NCBI GenBank assembly: GCA_017503885.1
Contig: JAFVSF010000050.1
Span: 1-17,515, forward strand
DNA from: Clostridia bacterium
GTDB lineage: Bacteria > Bacillota > Clostridia > Christensenellales > Borkfalkiaceae
Direction: 5' to 3'
Length of the DNA stretch: 17,515 nt
Numbering within the stretch: position 1 is the first letter of the stretch; every line of letters starts with the position of its first letter. Made by a program: the position numbers and the translations under genes. Of this stretch, positions 6,370-14,532 are shown one piece after another. The notes under the pieces were generated by a model, which saw only the letters and a program-made list of their open reading frames with translations, was not told where the DNA came from and made no database searches.

Positions 6370-7655
6370 ATTTCAACGTTTTCCACTTTTTTCTCTTCTG
6401 CCAAACTCATATTATCGCCGTGTTTAACAAAAAGCATAGTCAAAAATGCAAGTGCAACGCAAATTGTAGCGTATGGGAATAATGGCAACATATTACCTGC
6501 TAAATCCATTATCGCACCAGATAAAATTGGCGTTAAAACTTGAGCAGACATACTTGCCGTATAATACCACCCCGTATATTTACCAACGTCTCCGTTTTTA
6601 GCAAGTTCAACTACCATTGGGAAACTATTTACGTTAATCGTCGCCCAGGCAATACCTGCCAAAGCAAATAAAACGTACATAATTATTGGGCTACTTTTAT
6701 CCGTCATAAATATTGCAACGAAAAACGATAGTGCAAGCATTGCAACGCCGACTAAAATAGTACGACGTCTACCCAATTTAGTTGCAATCATACCAACGGG
6801 AATATACGCAACAATCGCTGCTCCTTGTGCAATTAAAAGCGTTAAATCATAACTTTGATGTAAAACGCTATCTGCATAAAGCGAATATTTTGAAGTGATT
6901 GCATTGTATCCCATATACCAAAGTGCAACCGACGCAAGTATCAAAAGTAGGGATATAAGTTGTTTTTTGCCTAATTTACTTGCCGAAGCAGGTTGATTTT
7001 CCGTCACTTCTTCTTCATCAGTTTCATTTGGAAAGTACTTTTTAGTATCCTCAATCATTTCTTGTGCCCACTTGTTTTCTTTAACCGTAAGCAAGAAAAC
7101 AATAAGACCAACAAGCATAATTCCACATACAACTATATAATATGGTAAGAAATTGTGCATTGTATCTTTGCCAACTTCAACTATTAAACCTAGAACTAAC
7201 ACAAGCAAACCACCTGCCGTACCCATAAGGTTAATAACAGCATTACCCTTTGAACGCAAAGGTTTGCAAGTTACGTCTGGCATGAGGGCAACTGCTGGAG
7301 AACGAAACGTTGCCATAGACAATAACGTTATTAATAACACTCCTATAAAAAGGTATGCGTTACCTATAAGTGGTAAGAAAATAAAGGATATAACGGCACA
7401 AATAGTACCGGCAAAAATAAATATCTTTCTTTTACCAAATCTAGAATTAGTCTTGTCTGATATCGCACCGAAAAGAGGAAGTAAAAATACTGCCAAGACG
7501 TTATCGAGTGCCATTATTATACCCGATTGCATTTGTTTCATTCCAAACTTATAAGTCATAAGTAAAGGAATTGTTTTATCGTACGCTTGCCAAAACGCAC
7601 ATATTAAAAAGAAAGCAAAGCCTACGAGTATCGTTCTTTTGTAATTAAGTTTCAT
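6366..7655 (-). CDS. Major facilitator superfamily transporter (SLC45/GPH-like)
   Basis: A 429-residue integral membrane protein with about 12 hydrophobic helices in two halves joined by a charged cytoplasmic loop (about 192-235, rich in Glu, Lys and Asn). The loop after helix 2 reads GAISDKTNSRFGKRKIFI (63-80), the MFS motif A in the form seen in SLC45/glycoside-cation symporter relatives; a second copy-like GMIATKLGRRRTIL lies after helix 8. Sugars are the usual cargo of such proteins, but the substrate here cannot be inferred. The start has an AAGGGG ribosome site. The gene lies 30 bases after the zinc-ribbon gene, so it may be the last gene of the rpoD cluster, and it ends convergently against spmB. 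Confidence 0.88.
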   Translation of the reverse strand: MKLNYKRTILVGFAFFLICAFWQAYDKTIPLLMTYKFGMKQMQSGIIMALDNVLAVFLLPLFGAISDKTNSRFGKRKIFIFAGTICAVISFIFLPLIGNAYLFIGVLLITLLSMATFRSPAVALMPDVTCKPLRSKGNAVINLMGTAGGLLVLVLGLIVEVGKDTMHNFLPYYIVVCGIMLVGLIVFLLTVKENKWAQEMIEDTKKYFPNETDEEEVTENQPASASKLGKKQLISLLLILASVALWYMGYNAITSKYSLYADSVLHQSYDLTLLIAQGAAIVAYIPVGMIATKLGRRRTILVGVAMLALSFFVAIFMTDKSSPIIMYVLFALAGIAWATINVNSFPMVVELAKNGDVGKYTGWYYTASMSAQVLTPILSGAIMDLAGNMLPLFPYATICVALAFLTMLFVKHGDNMSLAEEKKVENVEI

Positions 7656-7685
7656 ATTTTCCCCTTGTTAACTACTATATTTTTC

Positions 7686-8390
7686 TTATGCTTTACTTAA
7701 ATATAAAAGTCTATGACAACTTTCACATTCTACGATATTTCCATTTTTAAGATTACCATACTCCGTAAGCGAGAGTTCTGTACCACATCTACAATAAGCG
7801 TGCTTTGACATTTCTTGCGCCTCGTTTAAAACTGGGAATATCTTGTCTTTTCTCCTCTGTTTATATTTTTCTAAAACCTCTACGTCAATACCTGACTCAA
7901 GTTTTTTAAGACGGGCTTGGATTTTATTTATCTCATCCTCTTTTGACGCTTTAAGTTCGTTATACTTAGGTCCGTATTCACTATATTGTGCTTTCGCCTT
8001 TTTAATGTCTGCTTTAAGTTGAGCAAACTCCTTTAAAACACTTTCAATCTCTTTAGAAAGACCGTCGATAGCACTAGTTAAATTATTAATCTCTTCAGCA
8101 AGGGCTTGAGATTTCTTTTTAACGTATGAAAGTTGATCTTCATTCATATCGTCGATACCCTCGTACTCTTTTAACTCCTCTTCTAACTGACCTAAAAGTT
8201 TCAAGGACGCATTGAACTTGCCTACCAATTCTTCTGCTCTTTGATCAAGTTTAGCAACACTTTCGTTTGCTCCGTTTAAAAAGTTTTTAGCAGAACTTGC
8301 CTTTTTTCTCTCTTCACTTTGCTTTAAAGAAACTTCAATTTCTCTAAGTTCTGCATCTACCTTTTGGTATTCAAGTAAACTCTTTATCAT
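7686..8390 (-). CDS. Coiled-coil protein with C-terminal zinc ribbon (DUF164/CT398-like)
   Basis: A 234-residue cytoplasmic protein. Residues about 5-185 are almost wholly charged helix with long coiled-coil heptads, with a short break near 77-83. The C-terminus holds a zinc ribbon: C200 and C202, then C222 and C225 (ECESC). The first pair is CxC rather than the CxxC normal for this family, with H197 nearby as a possible alternative ligand. Proteins of this architecture are commonly encoded beside nif3 and trmK in Firmicutes, as here. Ribosome site AAAGGAG precedes the ATG, 20 bases after nif3. Relatives have been linked to nucleic-acid binding or RNA-related processes, but the role in this organism is unknown. 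Confidence 0.85.
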   Translation of the reverse strand: MIKSLLEYQKVDAELREIEVSLKQSEERKKASSAKNFLNGANESVAKLDQRAEELVGKFNASLKLLGQLEEELKEYEGIDDMNEDQLSYVKKKSQALAEEINNLTSAIDGLSKEIESVLKEFAQLKADIKKAKAQYSEYGPKYNELKASKEDEINKIQARLKKLESGIDVEVLEKYKQRRKDKIFPVLNEAQEMSKHAYCRCGTELSLTEYGNLKNGNIVECESCHRLLYLSKA

Positions 8391-8410
8391 ATTACACTCC
8401 TTTCTTCAAC

Positions 8411-9181
8411 TTAAACGAATCTCTCGTCATCGAAGAAATATATTTTTTCTTTTAACTCTTTTTCAAAAAATTCGAAAACTTTTTTCATTCCGTAGTTTTC
8501 CGTTGAATAATGCGTACAAGAAAGCACGCAAAGACCTTTTTCAATCGCCTCTTTTAATACGTGGTGAGGAATATCTGCCGAAACCACCATTTGAGCATCG
8601 ACGTTTAAAGCCTCATCGAGTTCTTTAAATCCAAAACCCGAACCACAAAAAGATGCTATTTTAGTAATTTTTTGATTTTTATCACCAAAAAACCACGCCT
8701 TTTCGGTTGCAAATTCTTTTTTATACCTTTCAAAAATATCGCCTGCCGTAGCATCTACAGTTGCAACTCTTCCATAACCAACACCGTCGCCAAGCTCTGT
8801 TAATACAGATATATCTTCTCCACCTAAGCCTTTGGACAACCAGTAATCTATACCTTCTTTTGCACAGTCTAAATTAAGATGCATAGAGATAACGGATATT
8901 CCACTTATTGCACATCTTAAAATAGGGTCTTGCTCGTTCAATTTCTTGATTGGACTGTAAATCGCAGGATGATGGGTAACTATTATTCCACACTCTTTTC
9001 CTATTGCATAGTCCACACTATCATGGGTTAAATCTAAACAAAATAAAACCCTTTTGGCATCTAAATCGCAGTCTAAAATTATACCACTGTTATCATATCC
9101 ATTTTCTACTGCAACGAGTTTGTCGGAAAGTTCTATTGGGGCGTATTCGCAAAGTTTTGCAAAAAGTTCTTTTGCATTCAT
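8411..9181 (-). CDS. Nif3-like dinuclear metal centre protein (YqfO family)
   Basis: A 256-residue member of the NIF3 family, often labelled GTP cyclohydrolase 1 type 2 homolog; the true physiological role of the family is unsettled. Metal-site residues seen are H70 and H71 (THHP), H101 with D105 (HLNLD), and H224 with E228 (THYSTE). FCGSGFGF (178-185) and SADIPHH (201-207) match conserved segments of the C-terminal half. The usual WDN-x-G near the N-terminus is YDNSG (29-33). It lacks the extra PII-like middle domain found in longer Bacillus homologues. The ATG overlaps the trmK stop (ATGA at 9178-9181), with an AGGAAG ribosome site inside trmK, a pairing widespread in Firmicutes. Confidence 0.93.
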   Translation of the reverse strand: MNAKELFAKLCEYAPIELSDKLVAVENGYDNSGIILDCDLDAKRVLFCLDLTHDSVDYAIGKECGIIVTHHPAIYSPIKKLNEQDPILRCAISGISVISMHLNLDCAKEGIDYWLSKGLGGEDISVLTELGDGVGYGRVATVDATAGDIFERYKKEFATEKAWFFGDKNQKITKIASFCGSGFGFKELDEALNVDAQMVVSADIPHHVLKEAIEKGLCVLSCTHYSTENYGMKKVFEFFEKELKEKIYFFDDERFV

Positions 9182-9819
9182 GAAATTACTTCCTCGTATT
9201 TTTTCTTAAGATTTTCTAGCCTTTTTCTCTCTTCTTCGCTTGCCGTTTTTGTGGCAACGTCTATTACGGCTAATTTCTTTAGGATAACCTCTTTAAAGGC
9301 GTCTCCTTTATCTCTTAAATTATCTCTTCCAAATTCTATTTCATATTCAGAATACGATTCTTCACCTTTTTCACATACTATAAGGTCGTAATATTTTACG
9401 TCCTTAAAAGTTGTATCTTTAACCATCTTGTAGCCGAGAGAAATTACCGTTTTTCGCACTTTTTCGGTGTTTTTCATTGGTTGCAAGACAAGTCTTTCTG
9501 GCAAGAAATCAGCATTTTTAAGTATATCGCATATAAGCTCTCCACCCATACCTGCAATAAGCACTTGTTCAACTTTTGGAACGTTTTTAAGCCCATCCGT
9601 AACAATGGCTTTAAATTTTCCGTCGTAGTTGTTCTTCAAAAGGTCTTCGGCCTTTTTTAAGCACACCCCAGAAACGTCGGTAACGTATACAAAATCGCAT
9701 TTTCCCTCGCTGAGCATAGCCTCGGCAACGTAGCCGTGATCACAACCAACGTCGGCAAAAGTGTTACATTTTGCAAGTTCCCCTAAAATTGTGTTGAGCC
9801 TTAAAGTAAGCTTATTCAA
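9178..9819 (-). CDS. trmK: tRNA (adenine(22)-N1)-methyltransferase TrmK
   Basis: A 213-residue SAM-dependent enzyme that methylates N1 of adenine 22 in the D-loop region of tRNA. ADVGCDHGY (22-30) is the SAM-binding motif I, AGMGG (89-93) corresponds to the catalytic-site motif of the family, and LQPM (112-115) follows as expected. The C-terminal tail (about 160-213) is charged and helical. The start codon is TTG (9819), inside the last codons of rpoD with an 8-base overlap. It gives MNKLTLRL, which matches the usual N-terminus, and no ATG fits better. The ribosome site is weak (AGAGG set far back), so coupling to rpoD translation is likely. Confidence 0.92.
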   Translation of the reverse strand: MNKLTLRLNTILGELAKCNTFADVGCDHGYVAEAMLSEGKCDFVYVTDVSGVCLKKAEDLLKNNYDGKFKAIVTDGLKNVPKVEQVLIAGMGGELICDILKNADFLPERLVLQPMKNTEKVRKTVISLGYKMVKDTTFKDVKYYDLIVCEKGEESYSEYEIEFGRDNLRDKGDAFKEVILKKLAVIDVATKTASEEERKRLENLKKKYEEVIS

Positions 9820-10867
9820 TGAAATCTTTTAACCTCTTGCTTCTAGATGGATGACGGAGTTTTCTAAGTGCTTTTGCCTCGATTTGACGTATACGTTCTC
9901 TCGTAACGTTAAACTCTTTACCAACCTCTTCCAATGTTCTTGGTCTACCGTCATCTAAACCATAACGAAGTCTTAATACCTTTTCTTCTCTTGGAGTCAA
10001 AGTGTCAAGAACGTTTATAAGTTGCTCTTTAAGCATATTAGTTGCAACTACATCGGTAGGAGCAGCCGTTTGCTCGTCTTCAATAAAATCGCCAAGATGA
10101 CTGTCTTCTTCTTCGCCAATAGGAGTTTCTAATGAAACTGGATCTTGAGCAATCTTTTGAATTTCAACTACTCTAGACTCTGGAATACCCATTTCCTTTG
10201 CGATTTCTTCAGGTGTTGGCTCTCTGCCGAGTTGTTGAAGTAAAAGTCTTGAAATTCTAGTTACTTTATTGATTGTTTCTACCATATGAACAGGAATTCT
10301 TATAGTTCTTGCTTGATCTGCAATCGCTCTAGTAATTGCCTGACGAATCCACCAAGTTGCATAAGTAGAAAATTTAAAGCCCTTTTGATAATCAAACTTT
10401 TCTACAGCTTTCATAAGACCAAGGTTACCCTCTTGAATAAGATCCAAGAATTGCATGCCACGACCTACGTATCTTTTAGCTATAGAAACAACTAAACGGA
10501 GGTTTGCCTCGGAAAGACTTCTTCTAGCATCTTCGCTACCGTCCATCATTTGTTTAGCAAGTTCTATTTCATCTTCAGCAGATAAAAGTGGAACTTTACC
10601 GATATCTTTAAGATACATCTTTACAGGGTCATCCATGCTAATTTCTTTCAAAAGCTGTTCGTAAAGATCTTTATCCTTTTCGTAATCATCAATTATTTTA
10701 ATATTATTAGACTCTAACGCCTTGTAAATGATATCTACTTGCTCTGCGTCTGTATCAAATTTTTCGATTTTGTCGCAAAGAGCATCTGTACCTATCGAAC
10801 CCTTTTTAGAGTATTCGTTTACAAGGTTTTGAATAATCTGTTGTAATAATTCCTCGGTGATTGCCAT
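9812..10867 (-). CDS. rpoD: Primary sigma factor RpoD (sigma-A)
   Basis: A 351-residue housekeeping sigma factor that directs RNA polymerase to -10/-35 promoters. Region 1.1 is short (about 1-60), as in Firmicutes. Region 1.2 is at about 79-112 (DDPVKMYLKDIG). Region 2 is at about 118-188, with the -10 recognition and melting helix carrying FSTYATWWIRQAITRAIADQ. Region 3 is at about 197-270. Region 4 is at about 283-345, with the -35 recognition helix-turn-helix TLEEVGKEFNVTRERIRQIE (311-330). The frame opens 16 codons further upstream, but that would overlap dnaG; the start used has a CGGAGGA site. The dgt–dnaG–rpoD arrangement is typical of the Clostridia. Confidence 0.98.
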   Translation of the reverse strand: MAITEELLQQIIQNLVNEYSKKGSIGTDALCDKIEKFDTDAEQVDIIYKALESNNIKIIDDYEKDKDLYEQLLKEISMDDPVKMYLKDIGKVPLLSAEDEIELAKQMMDGSEDARRSLSEANLRLVVSIAKRYVGRGMQFLDLIQEGNLGLMKAVEKFDYQKGFKFSTYATWWIRQAITRAIADQARTIRIPVHMVETINKVTRISRLLLQQLGREPTPEEIAKEMGIPESRVVEIQKIAQDPVSLETPIGEEEDSHLGDFIEDEQTAAPTDVVATNMLKEQLINVLDTLTPREEKVLRLRYGLDDGRPRTLEEVGKEFNVTRERIRQIEAKALRKLRHPSRSKRLKDFIE

Positions 10868-10873
10868 AATTTT

Positions 10874-10880
10874 TCCTCCG
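10874..10880 (-). promoter_or_regulatory. Ribosome binding site fixing the rpoD start
   Basis: CGGAGGA on the minus strand lies 6 bases before the ATG at 10867 and directly follows the dnaG stop codon (10881-10883). It rules out the upstream in-frame ATG at 10915 as the main start. Confidence 0.8.
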
Positions 10881-12683
10881 TTAATATTTTGAAAGTTTTG
10901 CAGTAAGTTCTGCAATCATTTTTACTATTTCTTTTCTTTTTTCAACGTCTGTTTCTTGAGTAAAAATCGCATTTAGTTCTTTTAAATCATTTGCTAAACT
11001 ATCTTTTTTGATTTTTACGTAGCAGTCTTCAAAAAATTTCTCTTCTGCCTTGAAACCAAAAACGTTGTCTCCTGACGCTAAAACTGCGTTATATTCAACG
11101 AGTTCTTCTTCGCTAAACAGTTTCGCAACCGTAGATGGGAAAATCTCACGCCCCTCTTCTCTATACTCTACAACAATATCGCAAATACGAATATGCACTG
11201 GGTCTTTGAAATTGACTGAATACGGATTAAAAGACTTTGAATAGTTCTTATTAAAAAGCATTGCACAAAGCACGAATCTTTCAGCGTTTTTGAGTCCATC
11301 ACTAACTTGTACTGGTGTTTCAACTACTTTATTTGGCTGAATTCCCACCCCTTCGGACTTATCCAAATCTCTCTTTAAAGACTCGAACGTAGTACCGGTG
11401 TCTTTGCCTAATTTTCTAAGCAAATCTTCCCTTTCGCTCTCTGAAGGAACTGCCGAAATGACCTTTATTGCCTGTGCTATGTACTTTCTTCTACTTTGCG
11501 TATCTTTTAAGTTATACGCCTTTTTAAGATTACAAATCTTAAAGTCTACAAGTGGCATTGCGTCTTGCAACAGTTCTGCATATCTTTCAGCACCAAATCT
11601 TTTTATCACGTCGTCTGGGTCTAAACCCTCGGGAAGACTGACCACTTTTACGTTTAAACCTTCCTTTTGGAAAATTTCCAGCCCTCTTATAGTTGCATTT
11701 TGACCTGCACCGTCACCATCGTAACTTACAATTACCGTATCAGCATATCTTTTAACCATACGTGCTTGTTCGATTGTGAGCGAAGTCCCCATAGATGCGA
11801 CTACGTTTTTAAACCCTGCTTGATAAAGGGAAATAGTATCCATATACCCCTCTACCATAATAACCTCGGAAAACCCTTCGGTTGCCTTGAGTTTTTTAAG
11901 ATTGTTGACGTTGTATAGCGTTCTATTTTTAACGAATAACGGCGTTTCTTGCGTGTTATTATACTTGCCAAAATTAGGTTTAGCCTCTAAAAGTCTACCG
12001 CCAAATGCAATTACGTTGCCTAAATTATTAATAATCGGTACTATAAGCCTGCCCCATTGGTCGTCGTATATGTAACTTTTATCTTTTCCGTTTTCGTCTA
12101 CCCGTTGTTTCTTTTTACATACCCCACATTTGAGCATTTCTTCATCACGATAACCCTTTGACCTTAAATGATTTACAAGTTCAAATCTATCGAGCGACGC
12201 TCCCATACCAAATGCAGTTACGGTTTTACGGTCAAAACCCCTTTTTTCGATATAGTCGTTAAAAGGCTTTGCCTCTGGTTTTGCTAAATTTCTCACGTAA
12301 AAGAGTGCCGTTTCTTTTAAAAGGGCTAAAAGCCTATCTCTATCCGACCTTTCTTTTACTATTTCGTTATAATCTCTATCGTCATCTGGAAGTGCCATGC
12401 CTGCCCATTCAGCAAGAAGCCTAATTGCACCCAAATAATCGAGATTTTCCATAAGCATTACGAAAGTTATTACGTCGCCACCCTTACCACATCCAAAGCA
12501 CTTGAAAAATTGCCCCGGCTCGTTTACAGTAAACGAGGGAGTTTTTTCTGAATGCCCCGGTAGTGGACAACACGCCCAATGGTTGACGCTACCACGCCTT
12601 TTTAAAACGCAGTATTTGCCAACGACGTCGACGATATTATTCTTTTGTTTGAGTTCGTCTAAGAACTTTTCGTCAAATGCCAT
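10881..12683 (-). CDS. dnaG: DNA primase DnaG
   Basis: A 600-residue primase that makes RNA primers at the replication fork with DnaB helicase. The N-terminal zinc domain has C39, H44, C62 and C65. The first pair is spaced CPLPGH (C-x4-H), where the usual form is CPFH (C-x2-H), followed by the normal EKTPSF and KCFGCGKGGD. The TOPRIM catalytic core carries VEGYMD (277-282, acidic E278) and YDGDGAG (321-327, D322 and D324). The C-terminal helicase-interaction part (about 440-600) is divergent and helical. The ribosome site is weak (AAGAG). It lies about 50 bases after dgt with a hairpin over the dgt stop, and 13 bases before the rpoD start. Confidence 0.97.
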   Translation of the reverse strand: MAFDEKFLDELKQKNNIVDVVGKYCVLKRRGSVNHWACCPLPGHSEKTPSFTVNEPGQFFKCFGCGKGGDVITFVMLMENLDYLGAIRLLAEWAGMALPDDDRDYNEIVKERSDRDRLLALLKETALFYVRNLAKPEAKPFNDYIEKRGFDRKTVTAFGMGASLDRFELVNHLRSKGYRDEEMLKCGVCKKKQRVDENGKDKSYIYDDQWGRLIVPIINNLGNVIAFGGRLLEAKPNFGKYNNTQETPLFVKNRTLYNVNNLKKLKATEGFSEVIMVEGYMDTISLYQAGFKNVVASMGTSLTIEQARMVKRYADTVIVSYDGDGAGQNATIRGLEIFQKEGLNVKVVSLPEGLDPDDVIKRFGAERYAELLQDAMPLVDFKICNLKKAYNLKDTQSRRKYIAQAIKVISAVPSESEREDLLRKLGKDTGTTFESLKRDLDKSEGVGIQPNKVVETPVQVSDGLKNAERFVLCAMLFNKNYSKSFNPYSVNFKDPVHIRICDIVVEYREEGREIFPSTVAKLFSEEELVEYNAVLASGDNVFGFKAEEKFFEDCYVKIKKDSLANDLKELNAIFTQETDVEKRKEIVKMIAELTAKLSKY

Positions 12684-12716
12684 TTGTTTTCTCTTTTAAA
12701 AGTTAATTTTTCTTTT

Positions 12717-12737
12717 TTAAAACACAAAGTGTTTTAA
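12717..12737 (-). other. Hairpin over the dgt stop codon
   Basis: Perfect 9-base arms (12717-12725 and 12729-12737, TTAAAACAC and its complement) enclose a 3-base loop. The dgt stop (12736-12734) is inside one arm. On the minus strand it is followed by A-rich rather than T-rich sequence, so it is not a standard intrinsic terminator. It could stabilise or process the message between dgt and dnaG. Confidence 0.5.
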
Positions 12738-13732
12738 CTAATTTTAAAGGTCTTTGGAATAAAGATCTCTTCAAAAACGTATACGGCGTATCTATCCGTC
12801 ATACTAGAAATATAGTCGGAAACAACCGTATCTATATCGTAGGTTTTTAATAACCCTTTATAAAAATCTGGAAGTTTGTCTGTATGAGTTTTAAAGTAGG
12901 TGTACATTGCACTAAGCATTTCACTAGCTCGTGTTTCTTCCTCTTTTGCAGCTAGGTCCATATAAACCCTTTCAAATAAGAAAACCCTTAACTCTTTAGA
13001 TGCTTTGGCAACCTCTTCATCCATTAAAACGTCGTTTTTACCCTTTGAGCAATTATAAATGGATGAAATCATAGTATTTATTCGCCCACTTGTCGTTGAG
13101 CCAAGAGTTTCTATAACGTTTTTAGGCAAATCTTCGTTTTTAAAAATACCTGCCCTTATAGCATCGTCAATATCGTGATTCATATAGGCAATTCTATCTG
13201 CAAGCGAAACTATTTTACCCTCTAGAGTATGCGGATTTCCAGATTTTCTATGTTCTAAAATACCATCACGCACTTCGTAGGTTAAATTTATACCTGCACC
13301 CTCGTTTTCTAAAACGTCTACCACCCTTAGCGACTGCTCGTTATGAGCAAATCCGTTTGGGTTAAGTCTTTCAAGAACACGTTCGCCAGTATGACCAAAA
13401 GGAGTATGTCCTAAATCGTGACCAAGAGCAATAGCCTCGCACAAATCTTCATTTAAATCAAGACATCTAGCAATAGACCTTGCAACTTGCGATACGTCTA
13501 GCGTATGCGTAAGTCTAGTCATATAGTGGTCTCCCTCTGGAGAAAAGAACACTTGGGTTTTATTCTTTAAACGTCTGAACGCTTTAGAATATATTATTCT
13601 ATCTCTGTCACGCTGAAATTCCGTACGCATTGGGCACGGCTCTTCAAAACGCTCTCTACCTTTAGTCTCATCTGACTTGCAGGCATATGGGGAGAAAAAT
13701 TGTTTTTCTTTGTTTAAGGTAATTTCTCTCAT
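12734..13732 (-). CDS. dgt: Deoxyguanosinetriphosphate triphosphohydrolase-like protein (HD domain)
   Basis: A 332-residue HD-domain phosphohydrolase of the Dgt family, which cleaves dNTPs to nucleosides and tripolyphosphate. The metal-binding residues are H76 (RLTHTLDV), H105 and D106 (GHDLGHTPFGH, with further histidines), and D178 (ADRIAY). The N-terminal RTEFQRDRDRIIYSKAFRRL segment (36-55) is the family's conserved stretch. The length matches the short dGTPase-like group of Firmicutes rather than the longer E. coli enzyme. A TAGGAGA ribosome site lies before the ATG. Placement just upstream of dnaG is common in Clostridia and fits a role in balancing dNTP supply for replication; substrate specificity is not inferable. 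Confidence 0.93.
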   Translation of the reverse strand: MREITLNKEKQFFSPYACKSDETKGRERFEEPCPMRTEFQRDRDRIIYSKAFRRLKNKTQVFFSPEGDHYMTRLTHTLDVSQVARSIARCLDLNEDLCEAIALGHDLGHTPFGHTGERVLERLNPNGFAHNEQSLRVVDVLENEGAGINLTYEVRDGILEHRKSGNPHTLEGKIVSLADRIAYMNHDIDDAIRAGIFKNEDLPKNVIETLGSTTSGRINTMISSIYNCSKGKNDVLMDEEVAKASKELRVFLFERVYMDLAAKEEETRASEMLSAMYTYFKTHTDKLPDFYKGLLKTYDIDTVVSDYISSMTDRYAVYVFEEIFIPKTFKIS

Positions 13733-13753
13733 AAAATCTCCTAAACACTAGGG

Positions 13754-14470
13754 TTAAATTATGACGTTTCCTCCTGAAACGTTGATAACCTCACCTGTTA
13801 TAAACGTACCCTCTTCACATAAAAAGACTACGGTTTTTGCAACTTCTTCGCTTAATCCTATTCTGCCTAAAGGAATTTCTTCTACTGCTAGTTTTTTATC
13901 CTCGTTAGACAAACTATCGTTCATTTTGGTATCGATTAACCCCGGAGCAACAGCGTTCACCCTTATATTTGCACTCGCATATTCTTTTGCAAGCGACTTT
14001 GTAAAAGCGAGTATCGCTCCTTTTGAGGCAGAATACACACTCTCGCAAGACGCACCTACAAGCCCCCACATTGAAGAAACGTTAATTACGTTACCTCCCT
14101 TATCTAGCATATAGGGCAAAACGCTTCTAGTTGCTGTAAAAATACCCTTTACGTTAGCAGAAAAAACCTCGTCGAACTCTTCCTCCGAGGTGTCAATTAA
14201 GGGTTTTATTTTTTGAGCAACGCCAGCATTGTTTACTAGCACGCTTATTCCACCTGCTTTTTTAACAAAATCGTCGATAGCCGTTTTGGTTTGCTCTGCA
14301 TTTTTTAAATCAAAACCAAGAGCAACCCCACCAATTTCATTTGCTAGGCTTTCTGCCTTAGCCTTATTAGAATTGTAATGGACACCGACAAAATATCCAC
14401 GAGTAGCAAATTCTCTACAAATTGCAGAACCTATACCACCCGAACCGCCTGTTACCAATACGCTTTTCAT
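13754..14470 (-). CDS. ymfI: Short-chain reductase, probable EF-P 5-aminopentanone reductase (YmfI-like)
   Basis: A 238-residue NAD(P)H-dependent short-chain dehydrogenase. TGGSGGIG (7-14) is the cofactor loop, NNAG is at 80-83, and the catalytic residues are S133, Y146 and K150. By general family it would be called FabG, but no fatty-acid gene is nearby. The stretch SSMWGLVGASCESVYSASKG (132-151) and the VHYNSN (30-35) and EEIPLGRI (198-204) segments resemble, from memory, B. subtilis YmfI. YmfI reduces the 5-aminopentanone on Lys32 of EF-P to 5-aminopentanol. The gene directly follows efp, which carries that lysine. A terminator fills the 62-base gap and the ribosome site is poor (AAGAG one base before the ATG), so expression is probably low. 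A general 3-oxoacyl-ACP reductase remains possible. Confidence 0.72.
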   Translation of the reverse strand: MKSVLVTGGSGGIGSAICREFATRGYFVGVHYNSNKAKAESLANEIGGVALGFDLKNAEQTKTAIDDFVKKAGGISVLVNNAGVAQKIKPLIDTSEEEFDEVFSANVKGIFTATRSVLPYMLDKGGNVINVSSMWGLVGASCESVYSASKGAILAFTKSLAKEYASANIRVNAVAPGLIDTKMNDSLSNEDKKLAVEEIPLGRIGLSEEVAKTVVFLCEEGTFITGEVINVSGGNVII

Positions 14471-14476
14471 ACTCTT

Positions 14477-14519
14477 AAAAAAATTATAAGTGGCGTTACT
14501 ATTAACTTCGCGCCACTTA
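14477..14519 (-). terminator. Intrinsic terminator after efp, abutting ymfI
   Basis: The arms 14487-14495 and 14511-14519 (AAGTGGCG core) form a 9-base stem. Inside the 15-base loop, GTTA and TAAC may extend the structure. Three bases after the stem, seven T follow on the minus strand (14483-14477), only six bases before the ymfI ATG. Readthrough would set ymfI expression unless it has its own promoter. Confidence 0.82.
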
Positions 14520-14532
14520 AACGATTACAAAA

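Noticed and set aside
13754..14470. Simple FabG (fatty-acid 3-oxoacyl-ACP reductase) call
   Set aside because: No fatty-acid genes are nearby, and internal motifs and the efp linkage fit YmfI better, though FabG is not fully excluded.
14477..14489. TATAAT-like -10 box for ymfI inside the terminator region
   Set aside because: No acceptable -35 is found at 16-18 bases, and the start point would fall almost at the ATG.
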